NCBI GenBank assembly: GCA_018659505.1
Contig: JABJMI010000749.1
Coordinates: 1 to 13,848 of the forward strand
Direction of reading: 5' to 3'
Source: Planctomicrobium sp.
Lineage (GTDB): Bacteria; Planctomycetota; Planctomycetia; Planctomycetales; Planctomycetaceae
DNA: 13,848 nucleotides
The notes beneath the pieces were generated by a model. It made no database searches. It was not told where the DNA came from and was given only the letters and a program-made list of their open reading frames with translations. The translations under genes were made by a program, and so were the position numbers. Position 1 is the stretch's first letter. Each line of letters begins with the position of its first letter. Shown one piece after another: positions 7,171-13,848 of the stretch.

Positions 7171-8160
7171 GTGAATCAACTCTTTGATCCTGAAGTGACT
7201 GCAGAGTCTGGTCGCTTCATCGGGATGGACGAAGCCGGGTATGGTCCCAACCTGGGACCATTGGTGATCACCTCAACGACTTGGGAGACTCCCGATAGTC
7301 CAGCAGAATGTAAATTTGAAGCTTTGCTGAAAGACGTTATTGACACGAAATCGACCTGCCGAAAAACGAAGCTGCACATCGCAGATTCGAAACTCGTCAA
7401 CAAAGGAAAATACGGATTCGAGTCGCTTGAGACTTCTGCTCTGGCACTCCTTAATGCCGCAGGAATGCCAGTTTCGACATTTCAAGAACTACGACAAAAT
7501 GTCTGCGGATTCAATAAGACCGGAAACGACCCATTCAATGATATCCCCTGGTTCGTTGGCGACATGAACTTGCCGTTTTCCGCTGATGCAGCATTGATCA
7601 ACTCTCTTGCCGACAGTTTGAAACAGACGTTCGAACAGAAAAAAATAGGCTGCCTGAAGATCCAAGCTGAGGTCGTTCCTGCAATTCAATTCAACTCATT
7701 GCTCGATCAACATGGAAGCAAAGGCATCCTGCTGACGACTCTTGCATTCAGTTTGCTGAAAAAAAGTTGGGAACAACGATCAACGACACCGATCCTCTTC
7801 GTTGGCGACAAGCATGGCGGAAGAAACCATTACGGAGAATTCCTTGCATCCATCGCACCAAGAACATTGATAGAGACGATTGAAGAAGGACAATCCACGA
7901 GTCGCTATCGAGTTTCCTCAACCGAGTTTCGTTTCCAAACCAAGGGCGAAGAACATCTCCCCGTCGCTGCGGCATCAATTGTTGCCAAGTACATTCGCGA
8001 ATTGTCGATGTACCAGTTCAACTCTTACTGGCAGCAGTTTTGCAAAGATGTGAAACCGACAAAGGGCTATCCCGTTGATGCCAAACGGTTCTGGCAAGAG
8101 ATCAAAACCGCTCAACATGAACAGCGAATCAGCGACGACCAGTTATGGCGCAAGCGGTGA
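7171..8160 (+). CDS. RNase HII/HIII-like ribonuclease
   Basis: The product is 329 residues from GTG 7171, two nt after the mnmE stop. A TTG at 7153 in the same frame would overlap mnmE and is less likely. Type 2 RNase H enzymes cleave RNA in RNA:DNA hybrids and at embedded ribonucleotides. Signatures seen: MDEAGYGPNLGPLVIT with D20 and E21 (compare DEAGRGP), ADSKL at 71-75 (compare DSKKL), D213 in VGDKHGG as probable third acid, and KGEEHLPVAAASIVAKY (258-274) matching the conserved AAASI.AK block. The acid before that block is Glu260, not Asp, giving a D-E-D-E set as in RNase HIII. The N-terminal substrate-binding domain of RNase HIII is absent, since the DEAG motif begins at residue 20. At about 330 residues it is longer than RNase HII (about 200). 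The superfamily is well supported; which subtype it is, and whether it is active, is not. Confidence 0.8.
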   Translation: MNQLFDPEVTAESGRFIGMDEAGYGPNLGPLVITSTTWETPDSPAECKFEALLKDVIDTKSTCRKTKLHIADSKLVNKGKYGFESLETSALALLNAAGMPVSTFQELRQNVCGFNKTGNDPFNDIPWFVGDMNLPFSADAALINSLADSLKQTFEQKKIGCLKIQAEVVPAIQFNSLLDQHGSKGILLTTLAFSLLKKSWEQRSTTPILFVGDKHGGRNHYGEFLASIAPRTLIETIEEGQSTSRYRVSSTEFRFQTKGEEHLPVAAASIVAKYIRELSMYQFNSYWQQFCKDVKPTKGYPVDAKRFWQEIKTAQHEQRISDDQLWRKR

Positions 8161-8252
8161 CATTTAGAGAAACACAAACATCATGTTCAAAACCCACTTA
8201 AACTGAAGAAAAAAATGAACAGGAGAACGCGGAGATAGCAGAGAAATTAATT

Positions 8253-8488
8253 GTCACTGTTCACGGACTTTAAAATCGCAACGGTTTTTTAACCACGAAA
8301 AACACGAACCACGCGAAAAAAGAGACAGGATGAACATGATTGACAGGATGGAATTTCATGATCTGTAGGATGAATCACGTGATTCATCATCTCACTCCTT
8401 TTAAAATCTTCCTGATGGAACAGACACATTTTCGTGTCATTTGTGTGTTTCGTGGTTTGAGAACAGTTTCAATAACGTGATCGGTTAC
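8253..8488. mobile_element. MITE-like element, copy 2 (236 bp, internally shortened)
   Basis: The ends are GTCACTGTTCACGG (8253-8266) and ACGTGATCGGTTAC (8475-8488). Each matches 12 of 14 bases of the intact terminal inverted repeat GTAACCGTTCACGG or its complement. The flanks are a 7/8 direct repeat, AATTAATT (8245-8252) and AAGTAATT (8489-8496). The outer arms AACCACGAAAAACACGAACC (from 8291) and TTTCGTGTCATTTGTGTGTT (from 8430) and the inner GACAGGATGAACATGATTGA (from 8324) are kept. The long centre shared by copies 1 and 3 is missing. The element lies between the convergent RNase H-like and scpA genes. Confidence 0.75.
8369..8388. repeat. 20-bp perfect palindrome at the centre of MITE copy 2
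   Basis: GATGAATCACGTGATTCATC reads identically on both strands. It sits at the middle of the short element, between convergent genes. It could fold as an 8-bp hairpin with an ACGT loop and act as a weak two-way terminator (CTCCTTTT follows on the plus strand), or be the point where the element's two arms were fused. Confidence 0.55.
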
Positions 8489-8537
8489 AAGTAATTTCCT
8501 CTGCTTTCTTTGCTGTCTTCTGTTCAAATTATTAACA

Positions 8538-9371
8538 TCAATCGTTGTCTTTACTCTGATCCGGTGATGGAGTTTTTTCTTCTGAATCGAGTTTTGCTTC
8601 GGAAGCTTCTCCAGGCTCAGCCGCATCTTCAACCTCAATAGGTGGCTGCAAAACGATCTCCCCGTGTTCTTCTGACTGCTCAGCTCGAAAGCCGTGGTGG
8701 CGGATGAGTTCTAAGACAGCGAGGAACATTCCAATGATCTTGCTGCGGATGAACTCTTCACCGAACAGAGAAGTGAACTCGACGACTCGTTTCTCTCTGA
8801 CAAGGTCGCCAATTTGCTCGACGTATTTATGAATCGGGGTTTCGTCGTAGCGGATTTTTGAGTGGGTATCGACTTCTTTACGTTTCAGAACTCGACCCAA
8901 TGCACTGACGAGATCCCAGAGTTCGACCTCTTTAATGCGATCAGTCGCTGGATCTTTGGAACTAACCGGTCTCTCATCAGCCAGGCGAGGATAGCGTTCT
9001 TGCCATTCGGCAGCTTGCTCTTGCAGGGCAGTGGAAGCTTCCTTGAACTTCTTGTACTCCAATAACTGTTGGATTAAATCTGACTTGGGATTGCTTCCAT
9101 TCTCGGAATCAATCGGTTCTTCTTGTTCTTCCTCCTGAGACGGGAGAACTTGTCGACTTTTGATCTCAGCGAGTGTACTCGCCATGACGACGAAATCACC
9201 GATCAAATCGAGATCGATATATTGCAGCACATCGAGGAAATCACGGAACTGCTTCGTCAGCATCGCAATCGGCAAATCAACAATGTCAACTTCATTACGG
9301 CGGACGAGATACAACAACAAGTCCAGCGGACCTGTGAAAATATCGAGTTCTACGCGGTAAGGTTGTGACAT
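8538..9371 (-). CDS. scpA: Segregation and condensation protein A (kleisin ScpA)
   Basis: ScpA bridges the SMC dimer and binds ScpB in the bacterial condensin that compacts and separates chromosomes. The 277-residue product opens with the family's N-terminal block, VELDIFTGPLDLLLYLVRRN, then EVDIVDLPIAMLTKQF and DFVVMASTLAEIKSRQVLP. An acidic linker EEEQEEPIDSENGS follows at about residues 83-96. The winged-helix C-terminal part (EFTSLFGEEFIRSKIIGMFLA region) is present. The last 45 or so residues are an acidic low-complexity tail that is probably disordered. Length is normal to slightly long. The ATG at 9371 lacks a strong Shine-Dalgarno sequence and lies only about 13 nt from a CACGGAG repeat. 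No scpB lies next to it, unlike in many Firmicutes. Confidence 0.96.
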   Translation of the reverse strand: MSQPYRVELDIFTGPLDLLLYLVRRNEVDIVDLPIAMLTKQFRDFLDVLQYIDLDLIGDFVVMASTLAEIKSRQVLPSQEEEQEEPIDSENGSNPKSDLIQQLLEYKKFKEASTALQEQAAEWQERYPRLADERPVSSKDPATDRIKEVELWDLVSALGRVLKRKEVDTHSKIRYDETPIHKYVEQIGDLVREKRVVEFTSLFGEEFIRSKIIGMFLAVLELIRHHGFRAEQSEEHGEIVLQPPIEVEDAAEPGEASEAKLDSEEKTPSPDQSKDND

Positions 9372-9383
9372 GAAAAGATTCTA

Positions 9384-9511
9384 CCACGGAGGCACGGAGG
9401 CGCGGAGAGCAAAATTCGAAGAAGCTGGTTAGCAGCACACTTTATTGTGTGCTACTCGCTGCGGATTCAATTGCCGTTCTTTTCCTCCGTGCCTCAGCGT
9501 CTCCGTGGTGA
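9384..9511. repeat. CCACGGAGGCACGGAG palindromic repeat unit
   Basis: CCACGGAGGCACGGAGGCGC (9384-9403) and an inverted partner containing CCTCCGTGCCTCAGCGTCTC (9485-9504, ending in CGTGG) enclose about 75 bp. The arms are imperfect inverted repeats of the tandem heptamer-like CACGGAG text. The same text appears inside ileS at 13029-13057. The unit lies immediately upstream of scpA, and MITE copy 3 begins 8 nt beyond its right arm. Confidence 0.65.
9434..9453. repeat. Hairpin AGCACAC-TTTATT-GTGTGCT
   Basis: A perfect 7-bp stem with a 6-nt loop lies within the centre of the CACGGAG palindrome. It looks like a separate small palindromic repeat nested in the larger one. No T-run follows, so it is not called a terminator. 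Confidence 0.5.
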
Positions 9512-9518
9512 AATTTCT

Positions 9519-9982
9519 GTAACCGTTCACGGTATTGAAAATGTTGGACAACCACGAAACACACAAATGACACGAAAAAAAATGTCGACACACACCTGCA
9601 TGCGTCACTGACTCTGACTATCTCATTCTGAAAACTTAGACAGGATTGACATGATGAACATGATGAATTTTGTGAACTCCTCCTCGAATTAAACGATCTC
9701 ATCATCTCTGAAGCGAATTCAAAAAACTAGCAAGTTCATCACTACATCGAAAGAAACAATTCCTGGTTGACGATTTGAATTGTGTTCATCTTATCCTGTA
9801 AATCATGTCCATCCTGTCTACTTACTTTTGTGATGAAATTTGGATGGTCAGGATATTATGATCGACTTTGTATATTCTAAGTTGGCTGACCTGATACAAG
9901 GCAGAACTCTTTTTCCTTTCGTGTAATTCGTTTATTTCGTGGTTTAGACACTTTCTTCTCTGACTAGTCCGTGAACGGTTAC
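9519..9982. mobile_element. MITE-like element, copy 3 (464 bp, intact ends and 8-bp duplication)
   Basis: The ends are perfect 14-bp terminal inverted repeats, GTAACCGTTCACGG (9519-9532) and CCGTGAACGGTTAC (9969-9982). Immediately outside lie identical 8-bp direct repeats AAATTTCT (9511-9518 and 9983-9990), the signature of transposition. GTAA ends with 8-bp duplications are known for the IS66 family, so an IS66-mobilised MITE is the best guess. The inside is mirrored: outer arms AACCACGAAACACACAAATG (from 9550) and its partner (9910-9943), and inner arms GACAGGATTGACATGATGAA (from 9639) and its partner (9783-9819). A central segment contains TTGTGAACTCCTCCTCGAAT (from 9669). No transposase is encoded. 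With the CACGGAG unit it fills the 9372-10001 gap. Confidence 0.85.
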
Positions 9983-10001
9983 AAATTTCTTAAACCCGAA
10001 T

Positions 10002-13000
10002 TCAACTGTTGATATTCAATTCGATTTTGACATCACCGATGTTTACTTGCTTACCGGTATTCTCAGTTTGAGATATTGAATCGGCGCGGGTTTCGGTTTG
10101 GATTGTTTCCTGCCAAGTCGTGATCGCGTTCGCAACAAGCTCTGCTTGCTCCGTGGCGGACCATTGGATTTCGATACGTTGATTCTCTTCGAGGTCGGCT
10201 TCTTTACGAAGTTGTTGGACCTGCCGGATTAGATCGCGTGCCATGCCCTCTGCGATGAGTTCATCATTAAGATTTGTCGACAGGGCGATTTGAATTCCGT
10301 CGGCATCGGCACTTGCCCAGTCGCTCGCTTGTTCGACACTGACTAGCACATCATCCGGTGCAAGCGAGATTTCCTCACCGCCAATCGTCAGCGTCACCGA
10401 TTCATCGCTTCGCAGCGGCGCCAAAATTGCATCATCAACCTGCGGCAACTCCTTGCGAATAGCTCCCAGCAACTTGCCGTACTTGGGACCGAGCGTTTTC
10501 AAATTCGGCTTGTAGGAGTAGCTGACGAGGTCATCCAGGTTCTCAGCCATCGTGACGGCTTTCACATTCAATTCGTCCGCGATGATCTCGTGCGAATGAT
10601 TCAGTGCATCCGCAGTTGTGGAGTCATTGCAAGCGAAGCGAAGTTCTGCCAACGGTTGACGAACCCGCAACTCTGCCGATTCACGAAGCCGGTGCCCCAT
10701 GCGAACCAACGTCTGAATCGCCTGACCACGAGCGTTGAGTTCCGTATCGAGTTTGGTTTCATCGACGGTCGGGTAATCACAAAGATGAACAGAGGAAGGG
10801 TGGTCTAGGGTTGAGTGTCTAGTGTCTAGGGAATTCTTTTCTTCACCCTTGCCGCTTGTCCCTTGACCCTTGACCAAATTCAAATACATCCGCTCAGATA
10901 AAAACGGAATCGCTGGTGCAAGTAACTTCGAAAGCGTGACCAACACTTCATACAGCGTTTGATACGCTGCAAGTTTGTCGGCGTCCCAATTTTCGTTGCT
11001 GCTAAGTGATGAATCTTTTTGTGATTGATCTTCGTCGACGGCTTTCCAGAAGCGGCGGCGGTTTCGGCGGATGTACCAGTTTGACAAGTCGTCGATGAAC
11101 TCTGTGGCTGCCTGCATGAAGTTGGCAGCGTTGAAAGCCTGGAACGAATCGTGGGCAACTTGCGTCAACTCCTGCAAGCGTGAAAGAACCCAGCGGTCGA
11201 TTTCCATCCGATCTTCAAGTGGGACTTGTTCCATGTTTGGATCGAAGCCATCCAGCACAGCGTAGTTCACGAAGAAGGCGTAGCTATTCCACAACGGAAT
11301 CAGCACTTGGCGACGAATGTTATCGGCAGGAGCACTGGTGACTTTGCAGGTTGCAAGCCCTTCTTGCGTCTCGCTGATCGGTCCTTCAGGTGTATCGAGC
11401 GTCACAGGCTCATCGGGGTGACGAGTTCCGAAACGAAGATCCGAAGCCGGATTCTGCGCGAGATACATCCAGCGAATGGTGTCGACACCAATCTGCTCAG
11501 CAGCCTCTTCGAACCAGATAGCTGTCCCGTCCGACTTGTGCATCGGTTGCCCGGTTTCATCCATGACAAGACGGTGACCAAGCAGGTTTTTGAAAGGTTT
11601 TTTCTCTTCAGGATCATCGGTCTCGTCGTACCGCATCATCGTCGCCAATGATAACAACGAATAGAACCAATTACGGAATTGCCCAGGGAAACACTCGGTC
11701 ACGAGATCCGCCGGGAACCATTGGTTCCAGTCTAGTGTATTTTTTCCTTCACCCTCGCCCCTAGCCCCTAGACCCTTGACCTTCTCCCGCCCGTTGTAAT
11801 TCATTGTCGAAAACGGCACGATGCCGGCGTCTAGCCAGGGGTTGCCGACGTCTTCGATGCGGTGCATGAGCGCACCGGTCTTCTTGCTTTTGATCTTCAC
11901 CACATCGATCCACGGACGGTGCGGGGTGTGACCTTCGAACTCGTCCCAGCCTTCGCCGCCATCTTTGGCACGTGCTTCCAATTCCGCCAGGGAGCCGACG
12001 ACATCAAAGTCCGTCGGGTCTTCCGGATTCACCCAGATCGGTAGCGCGAGTCCCCAATACCGTTTCTTGGAGATCATCCAATCCCGCATGGTGTTCAGCC
12101 ACTCGATCTCCCGCTCTTTCCCCTGAATACTGTCGGGAATCCAGTTGATGCACTCGGTGACCTCTTTGATTTCGTCCCGCCAATCCATATTGATGAACCA
12201 CTCATCGACCAACCGGAAGACAAGCTCTTCACCCGTCCGCCAGCAGTGTGGATAGATGTGCGGATACTCTTCAACATAAACGAGCAGCCCTTTTTCCTTA
12301 AGTGAATCAAAGATCATCTCAGCGGTCGCTGGGTCAATCGCTTCCTTCCCAGTGAACGGTCCAAACCCTTCGCCAAAACGACCATCTTCGCCGAGCGGCG
12401 CAATGGCCGGCAGTCCAAGTTCCATCCCGATTTTATGATCGACATCACCACACCCGGGAGCTGAGTGAACGATTCCCGTTCCTTCGCCAGCAACAACGAT
12501 GGCGTTGCCTTTGAAGTCGCGTCCAGCGTCGACCACGCGATGGGACTCGACTGATGATGGAACGCCACATTTAGCCCCGGGTGAGTCACCCGGGGAATCG
12601 ACGTTGCCCCCCGGTGGATCACCGGGGGCTAATTGAACGGGGTATCCACCCTTTTGTTGTTGTGCAACTAATTCATCAAACGGTCCACGGTATTGCCAGC
12701 CAACCATTTCGGAGCCTTTGATGGTGCCGACTTCTTCGAAGCCGCCTTGTTCTTTGAACATTTGCGCGAGCGTTTTCAGCTTGCCGAGACCTTCGGGCCA
12801 TTGCCATTCGGGGCGACCGAAGCCTTCTTTGAATTCCTTTTCGAGGCGTTTGAAGTTCAGGTTCTCTTTGGCGAAATAGTAGATCGCTGGCTCTTCGTCG
12901 CCGCGGATTTGGGCTTTGACGCGGACGTATTCCAAGTCGGGATTGATCATCGTCGCGACGTTCGATGTGAGCGTCCACGGGGTGGTCGTCCAGATGAGCA

Positions 13001-13829
13001 AGTATTCCGGTAAATCTTCTTCTTTACTTCTCCGTGTCTCCGTGTCTCCGTGGTTATCTACCAGCGGAAACCTCACAAAGACCGACTTGTGTGTTGTTAA
13101 CTTACGTCCGTCGGCGATTTCCATTTGTGAGTAGGCGCTGCCAGCGAGTCCGCCCCACGGCATGACATCGTGACCGAGATAGATTTTGCCGCGCTCATGG
13201 CACTTCTTGATGAATGTCCAGATCGTTTCGTTGTTTTCGGTCGAGAAGGTGAAGTAGCTGCCGCCCCATTCTGGATTGCCCAGTTTGGAGACGAGTTGTT
13301 CGGCAGGACCGTTTACGGTTTCACCTTTGGGCGTTTTAAGTGATACATCTTCATGGTTGTCGATATTTTCTGATAGCTTGCGGAGTTCAGCGGGGTCGTC
13401 CCATTCCATCCAGTAACCGAGTCGCTGCGATTGTTCCGTTTGACGGGCTGCGAATTTGAGGACTCGTTTCTTGCAAGTGCGTGTGAAGACATCGATGCCG
13501 ACTTTTTCGATGGACTCTTTGGTGTCGAGTTTGAGTTCCTTCTGAACTTCGACTTCCACCCACAATCCCTGACAATCGAATCCGTTCTGGTAGCGGAGTT
13601 CATGCCCGGTCATGGCGAAGTAGCGTTGATAAGCGTCCTTGAAGGTTCGCCCCCAAGCATGGTGAACTCCCATCGGGTTGTTGGCTGTAATTGGTCCGTC
13701 GAGAAAGGACCATTTCTTCTTGCCTTTGTTCTTCTCTAAGAGTTGTTGAAAAACACTCTGATCCCGCCAGAAGCGAAACATCTGATGCTCGCCTTCGAGA
13801 AACTGTGCTTGATCGACTTTTTGGAACAT
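10002..13829 (-). CDS. ileS: Isoleucyl-tRNA synthetase with in-frame repeat insertions
   Basis: IleRS charges tRNA-Ile and clears mischarged valine with its CP1 editing domain. The 1275-residue frame is intact but long; typical enzymes are about 900-1100. In order: the HIGH-like [10 protein letters not shown] (51-60), the editing motif WTTTPWTL (280-287), [16 protein letters not shown] in the editing domain, [24 protein letters not shown], a KMSKS-like PMHKSDG (762-768), and the anticodon-binding [11 protein letters not shown]. The HIGH and KMSKS boxes are variant but in place. Four segments look foreign and match intergenic repeat text: about residues 257-272, 399-420, 682-699 and 984-1010. 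All lie between conserved blocks and keep the frame. The extra C-terminal domain resembles that of long IleRS forms. No good Shine-Dalgarno sequence precedes ATG 13829. A functional enzyme is inferred, because decay would have broken the frame. Confidence 0.95.
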   Translation of the reverse strand: MFQKVDQAQFLEGEHQMFRFWRDQSVFQQLLEKNKGKKKWSFLDGPITANNPMGVHHAWGRTFKDAYQRYFAMTGHELRYQNGFDCQGLWVEVEVQKELKLDTKESIEKVGIDVFTRTCKKRVLKFAARQTEQSQRLGYWMEWDDPAELRKLSENIDNHEDVSLKTPKGETVNGPAEQLVSKLGNPEWGGSYFTFSTENNETIWTFIKKCHERGKIYLGHDVMPWGGLAGSAYSQMEIADGRKLTTHKSVFVRFPLVDNHGDTETRRSKEEDLPEYLLIWTTTPWTLTSNVATMINPDLEYVRVKAQIRGDEEPAIYYFAKENLNFKRLEKEFKEGFGRPEWQWPEGLGKLKTLAQMFKEQGGFEEVGTIKGSEMVGWQYRGPFDELVAQQQKGGYPVQLAPGDPPGGNVDSPGDSPGAKCGVPSSVESHRVVDAGRDFKGNAIVVAGEGTGIVHSAPGCGDVDHKIGMELGLPAIAPLGEDGRFGEGFGPFTGKEAIDPATAEMIFDSLKEKGLLVYVEEYPHIYPHCWRTGEELVFRLVDEWFINMDWRDEIKEVTECINWIPDSIQGKEREIEWLNTMRDWMISKKRYWGLALPIWVNPEDPTDFDVVGSLAELEARAKDGGEGWDEFEGHTPHRPWIDVVKIKSKKTGALMHRIEDVGNPWLDAGIVPFSTMNYNGREKVKGLGARGEGEGKNTLDWNQWFPADLVTECFPGQFRNWFYSLLSLATMMRYDETDDPEEKKPFKNLLGHRLVMDETGQPMHKSDGTAIWFEEAAEQIGVDTIRWMYLAQNPASDLRFGTRHPDEPVTLDTPEGPISETQEGLATCKVTSAPADNIRRQVLIPLWNSYAFFVNYAVLDGFDPNMEQVPLEDRMEIDRWVLSRLQELTQVAHDSFQAFNAANFMQAATEFIDDLSNWYIRRNRRRFWKAVDEDQSQKDSSLSSNENWDADKLAAYQTLYEVLVTLSKLLAPAIPFLSERMYLNLVKGQGTSGKGEEKNSLDTRHSTLDHPSSVHLCDYPTVDETKLDTELNARGQAIQTLVRMGHRLRESAELRVRQPLAELRFACNDSTTADALNHSHEIIADELNVKAVTMAENLDDLVSYSYKPNLKTLGPKYGKLLGAIRKELPQVDDAILAPLRSDESVTLTIGGEEISLAPDDVLVSVEQASDWASADADGIQIALSTNLNDELIAEGMARDLIRQVQQLRKEADLEENQRIEIQWSATEQAELVANAITTWQETIQTETRADSISQTENTGKQVNIGDVKIELNINS
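10800..10878. repeat. Repeat insertion 4 in ileS (CTAGGG/CCCTTGACC type)
   Basis: This tract contains GTCTAGTGTCTAGGG and CCCTTGACCCTTGACC. On the coding strand it reads as a low-complexity segment of about 27 residues, [20 protein letters not shown] onward (roughly 984-1010), between the end of the anticodon-binding helices (MYLNLV) and the CDYPTVDE segment. Its text matches insertion 3 and the intergenic tract at 1238-1273. Length is a multiple of three within the limits of boundary calling. Confidence 0.65.
11731..11785. repeat. Repeat insertion 3 in ileS (CCCCTAGACCCTTGACC type)
   Basis: The tract carries CTAGTGTATTTTTTCCTTCA and CCCCTAGACCCTTGACC and encodes [16 protein letters not shown] (about residues 682-699) between the [14 protein letters not shown] and WFPADLVTE blocks, where other IleRS proteins have only a short link. 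It shares its order of motifs with insertion 4: a CTAGTGT end, then CTTCACCCT, then CCCTTGACC. Confidence 0.65.
12570..12634. repeat. Repeat insertion 2 in ileS: inverted pair of GC-rich palindromes
   Basis: Two palindromes sit back to back. The first is CCCCGGGTGA-G-TCACCCGGGG (12575-12595, perfect 10-bp arms). The second is CCCCCGGTG-GAT-CACCGGGGG (12608-12628, perfect 9-bp arms). Each is bounded on its outer side by TTAGCC in opposite orientation, so they are two inverted copies of one unit around a TCGACG centre. They encode the Pro/Gly-rich segment [20 protein letters not shown] inside the CP1 editing domain (about residues 399-420). Confidence 0.75.
13023..13061. repeat. Repeat insertion 1 in ileS (CACGGAGACACGGAG type)
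   Basis: The minus strand reads CCACGGAGACACGGAGACAC, then GGAG, and encodes NHGDTETRR plus SKEED (about residues 259-272) just before the editing motif block [11 protein letters not shown]. The same repeat text, and the same peptide reading (HGDAEARR), is found in the non-coding unit at 9384-9511. Confidence 0.7.
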
Positions 13830-13848
13830 GGCGGAGGGTAGGAATTAG

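Larger units (their letters stand above)
8217..8525. repeat. Interrupted outer inverted repeat of the GAACAG...GCAGAG type
   Basis: The left arm (8217-8252; GAACAGGAGAACGCGGAGAT, then AGCAGAGAAATTAATT) and the inverted right arm (8489-8525; on the minus strand GAACAGAAGACAGCAAAGAA, then AGCAGAGGAAATTACTT) are clearly related. They are separated by the element at 8253-8488. Removing that element and one 8-bp duplication rejoins them into one long palindrome with a very short loop. This suggests the palindrome was the insertion target. The rest of the 8161-8537 gap holds no gene. Confidence 0.6.

Noticed and set aside
8369..8388. 20-bp palindrome as a transcription factor operator
   Set aside because: It lies between the 3' ends of convergent genes and in the centre of a repeat element, far from any start codon; an operator role has no support.
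8387..8638. 83-codon minus-strand open frame over the scpA 3' end and MITE copy 2
   Set aside because: Overlaps the end of scpA in another frame and then runs into repeat DNA; basic low-complexity composition with no family signal.
9442..9705. Small minus-strand open frame containing HGDAEARRKR and Cys/Ser-rich text
   Set aside because: It is a reading of the CACGGAG repeat and MITE arm, spans the element border, and has no recognisable domain.
8161..10001. IS element or transposase gene in the repeat-rich gaps
   Set aside because: No frame in these gaps shows transposase motifs; the elements are too short and non-coding, so only non-autonomous (MITE-like) status is supported.
10002..13829. 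ileS as a decaying pseudogene because of its foreign segments
   Set aside because: The frame is continuous over 1275 codons, all insertions keep phase, and the aminoacylation, editing and anticodon-binding motifs are present.

Overview
The window looks like ordinary chromosome from a planctomycete-like bacterium of moderate GC content. This is inferred from three things: HEAT-repeat surface proteins with signal peptides, a stand-alone MutL-type ASKHA protein, and intergenic DNA full of short degenerate repeats of the 'AACCACGAAACACAC', 'CACGGAGGCACGGAG' and 'GACAGGATGAACATGAT' kinds. The genus cannot be named from the sequence alone. Seven protein-coding genes are supported. I see no convincing tRNA, rRNA, CRISPR array or transposase gene.

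Layout. 1-1151 (-): MutL/GlmL-type protein, cut by the left edge. 1152-1754: non-coding, mostly a MITE-like element. 1755-2663 (-): small HEAT-repeat lipoprotein. 2664-3035: divergent gap. 3036-8160 (+): a tight three-gene unit of exported HEAT/TPR protein, mnmE (4-nt GTGA overlap) and an RNase HII/HIII-like nuclease (starts 2 nt after mnmE). 8161-8537: non-coding gap between convergent genes, with a second MITE-like copy. 8538-9371 (-): scpA. 9372-10001: non-coding, with a palindromic repeat and a third, intact MITE-like copy. 10002-13829 (-): ileS, 1275 codons.

The genes do not form one pathway. They are housekeeping functions: tRNA U34 modification (MnmE), isoleucyl-tRNA charging (IleRS), RNA:DNA hybrid removal (RNase H-like) and chromosome condensation (ScpA), plus two exported helical-repeat scaffold proteins of unknown role.

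The unusual biology is in the repeats. (1) All three long gaps contain copies of one non-coding element. Each copy is bounded by terminal inverted repeats related to GTAACCGTTCACGG and flanked by 8-bp direct repeats (8/8, 7/8 and 7/8 identical), which is what transposition leaves. The GTAA ends and 8-bp duplication fit IS66-type MITEs. One copy landed exactly on the stop codon of the HEAT lipoprotein gene, and its target duplication carries the stop codon. (2) ileS contains four in-frame insertions made of intergenic-type repeat DNA, including an inverted pair of GC-rich palindromes, without losing its reading frame or catalytic motifs. This resembles the in-frame palindromic elements known from Rickettsia. 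(3) A repeat-derived 12-bp stem covers the best ribosome binding site of the HEAT lipoprotein.
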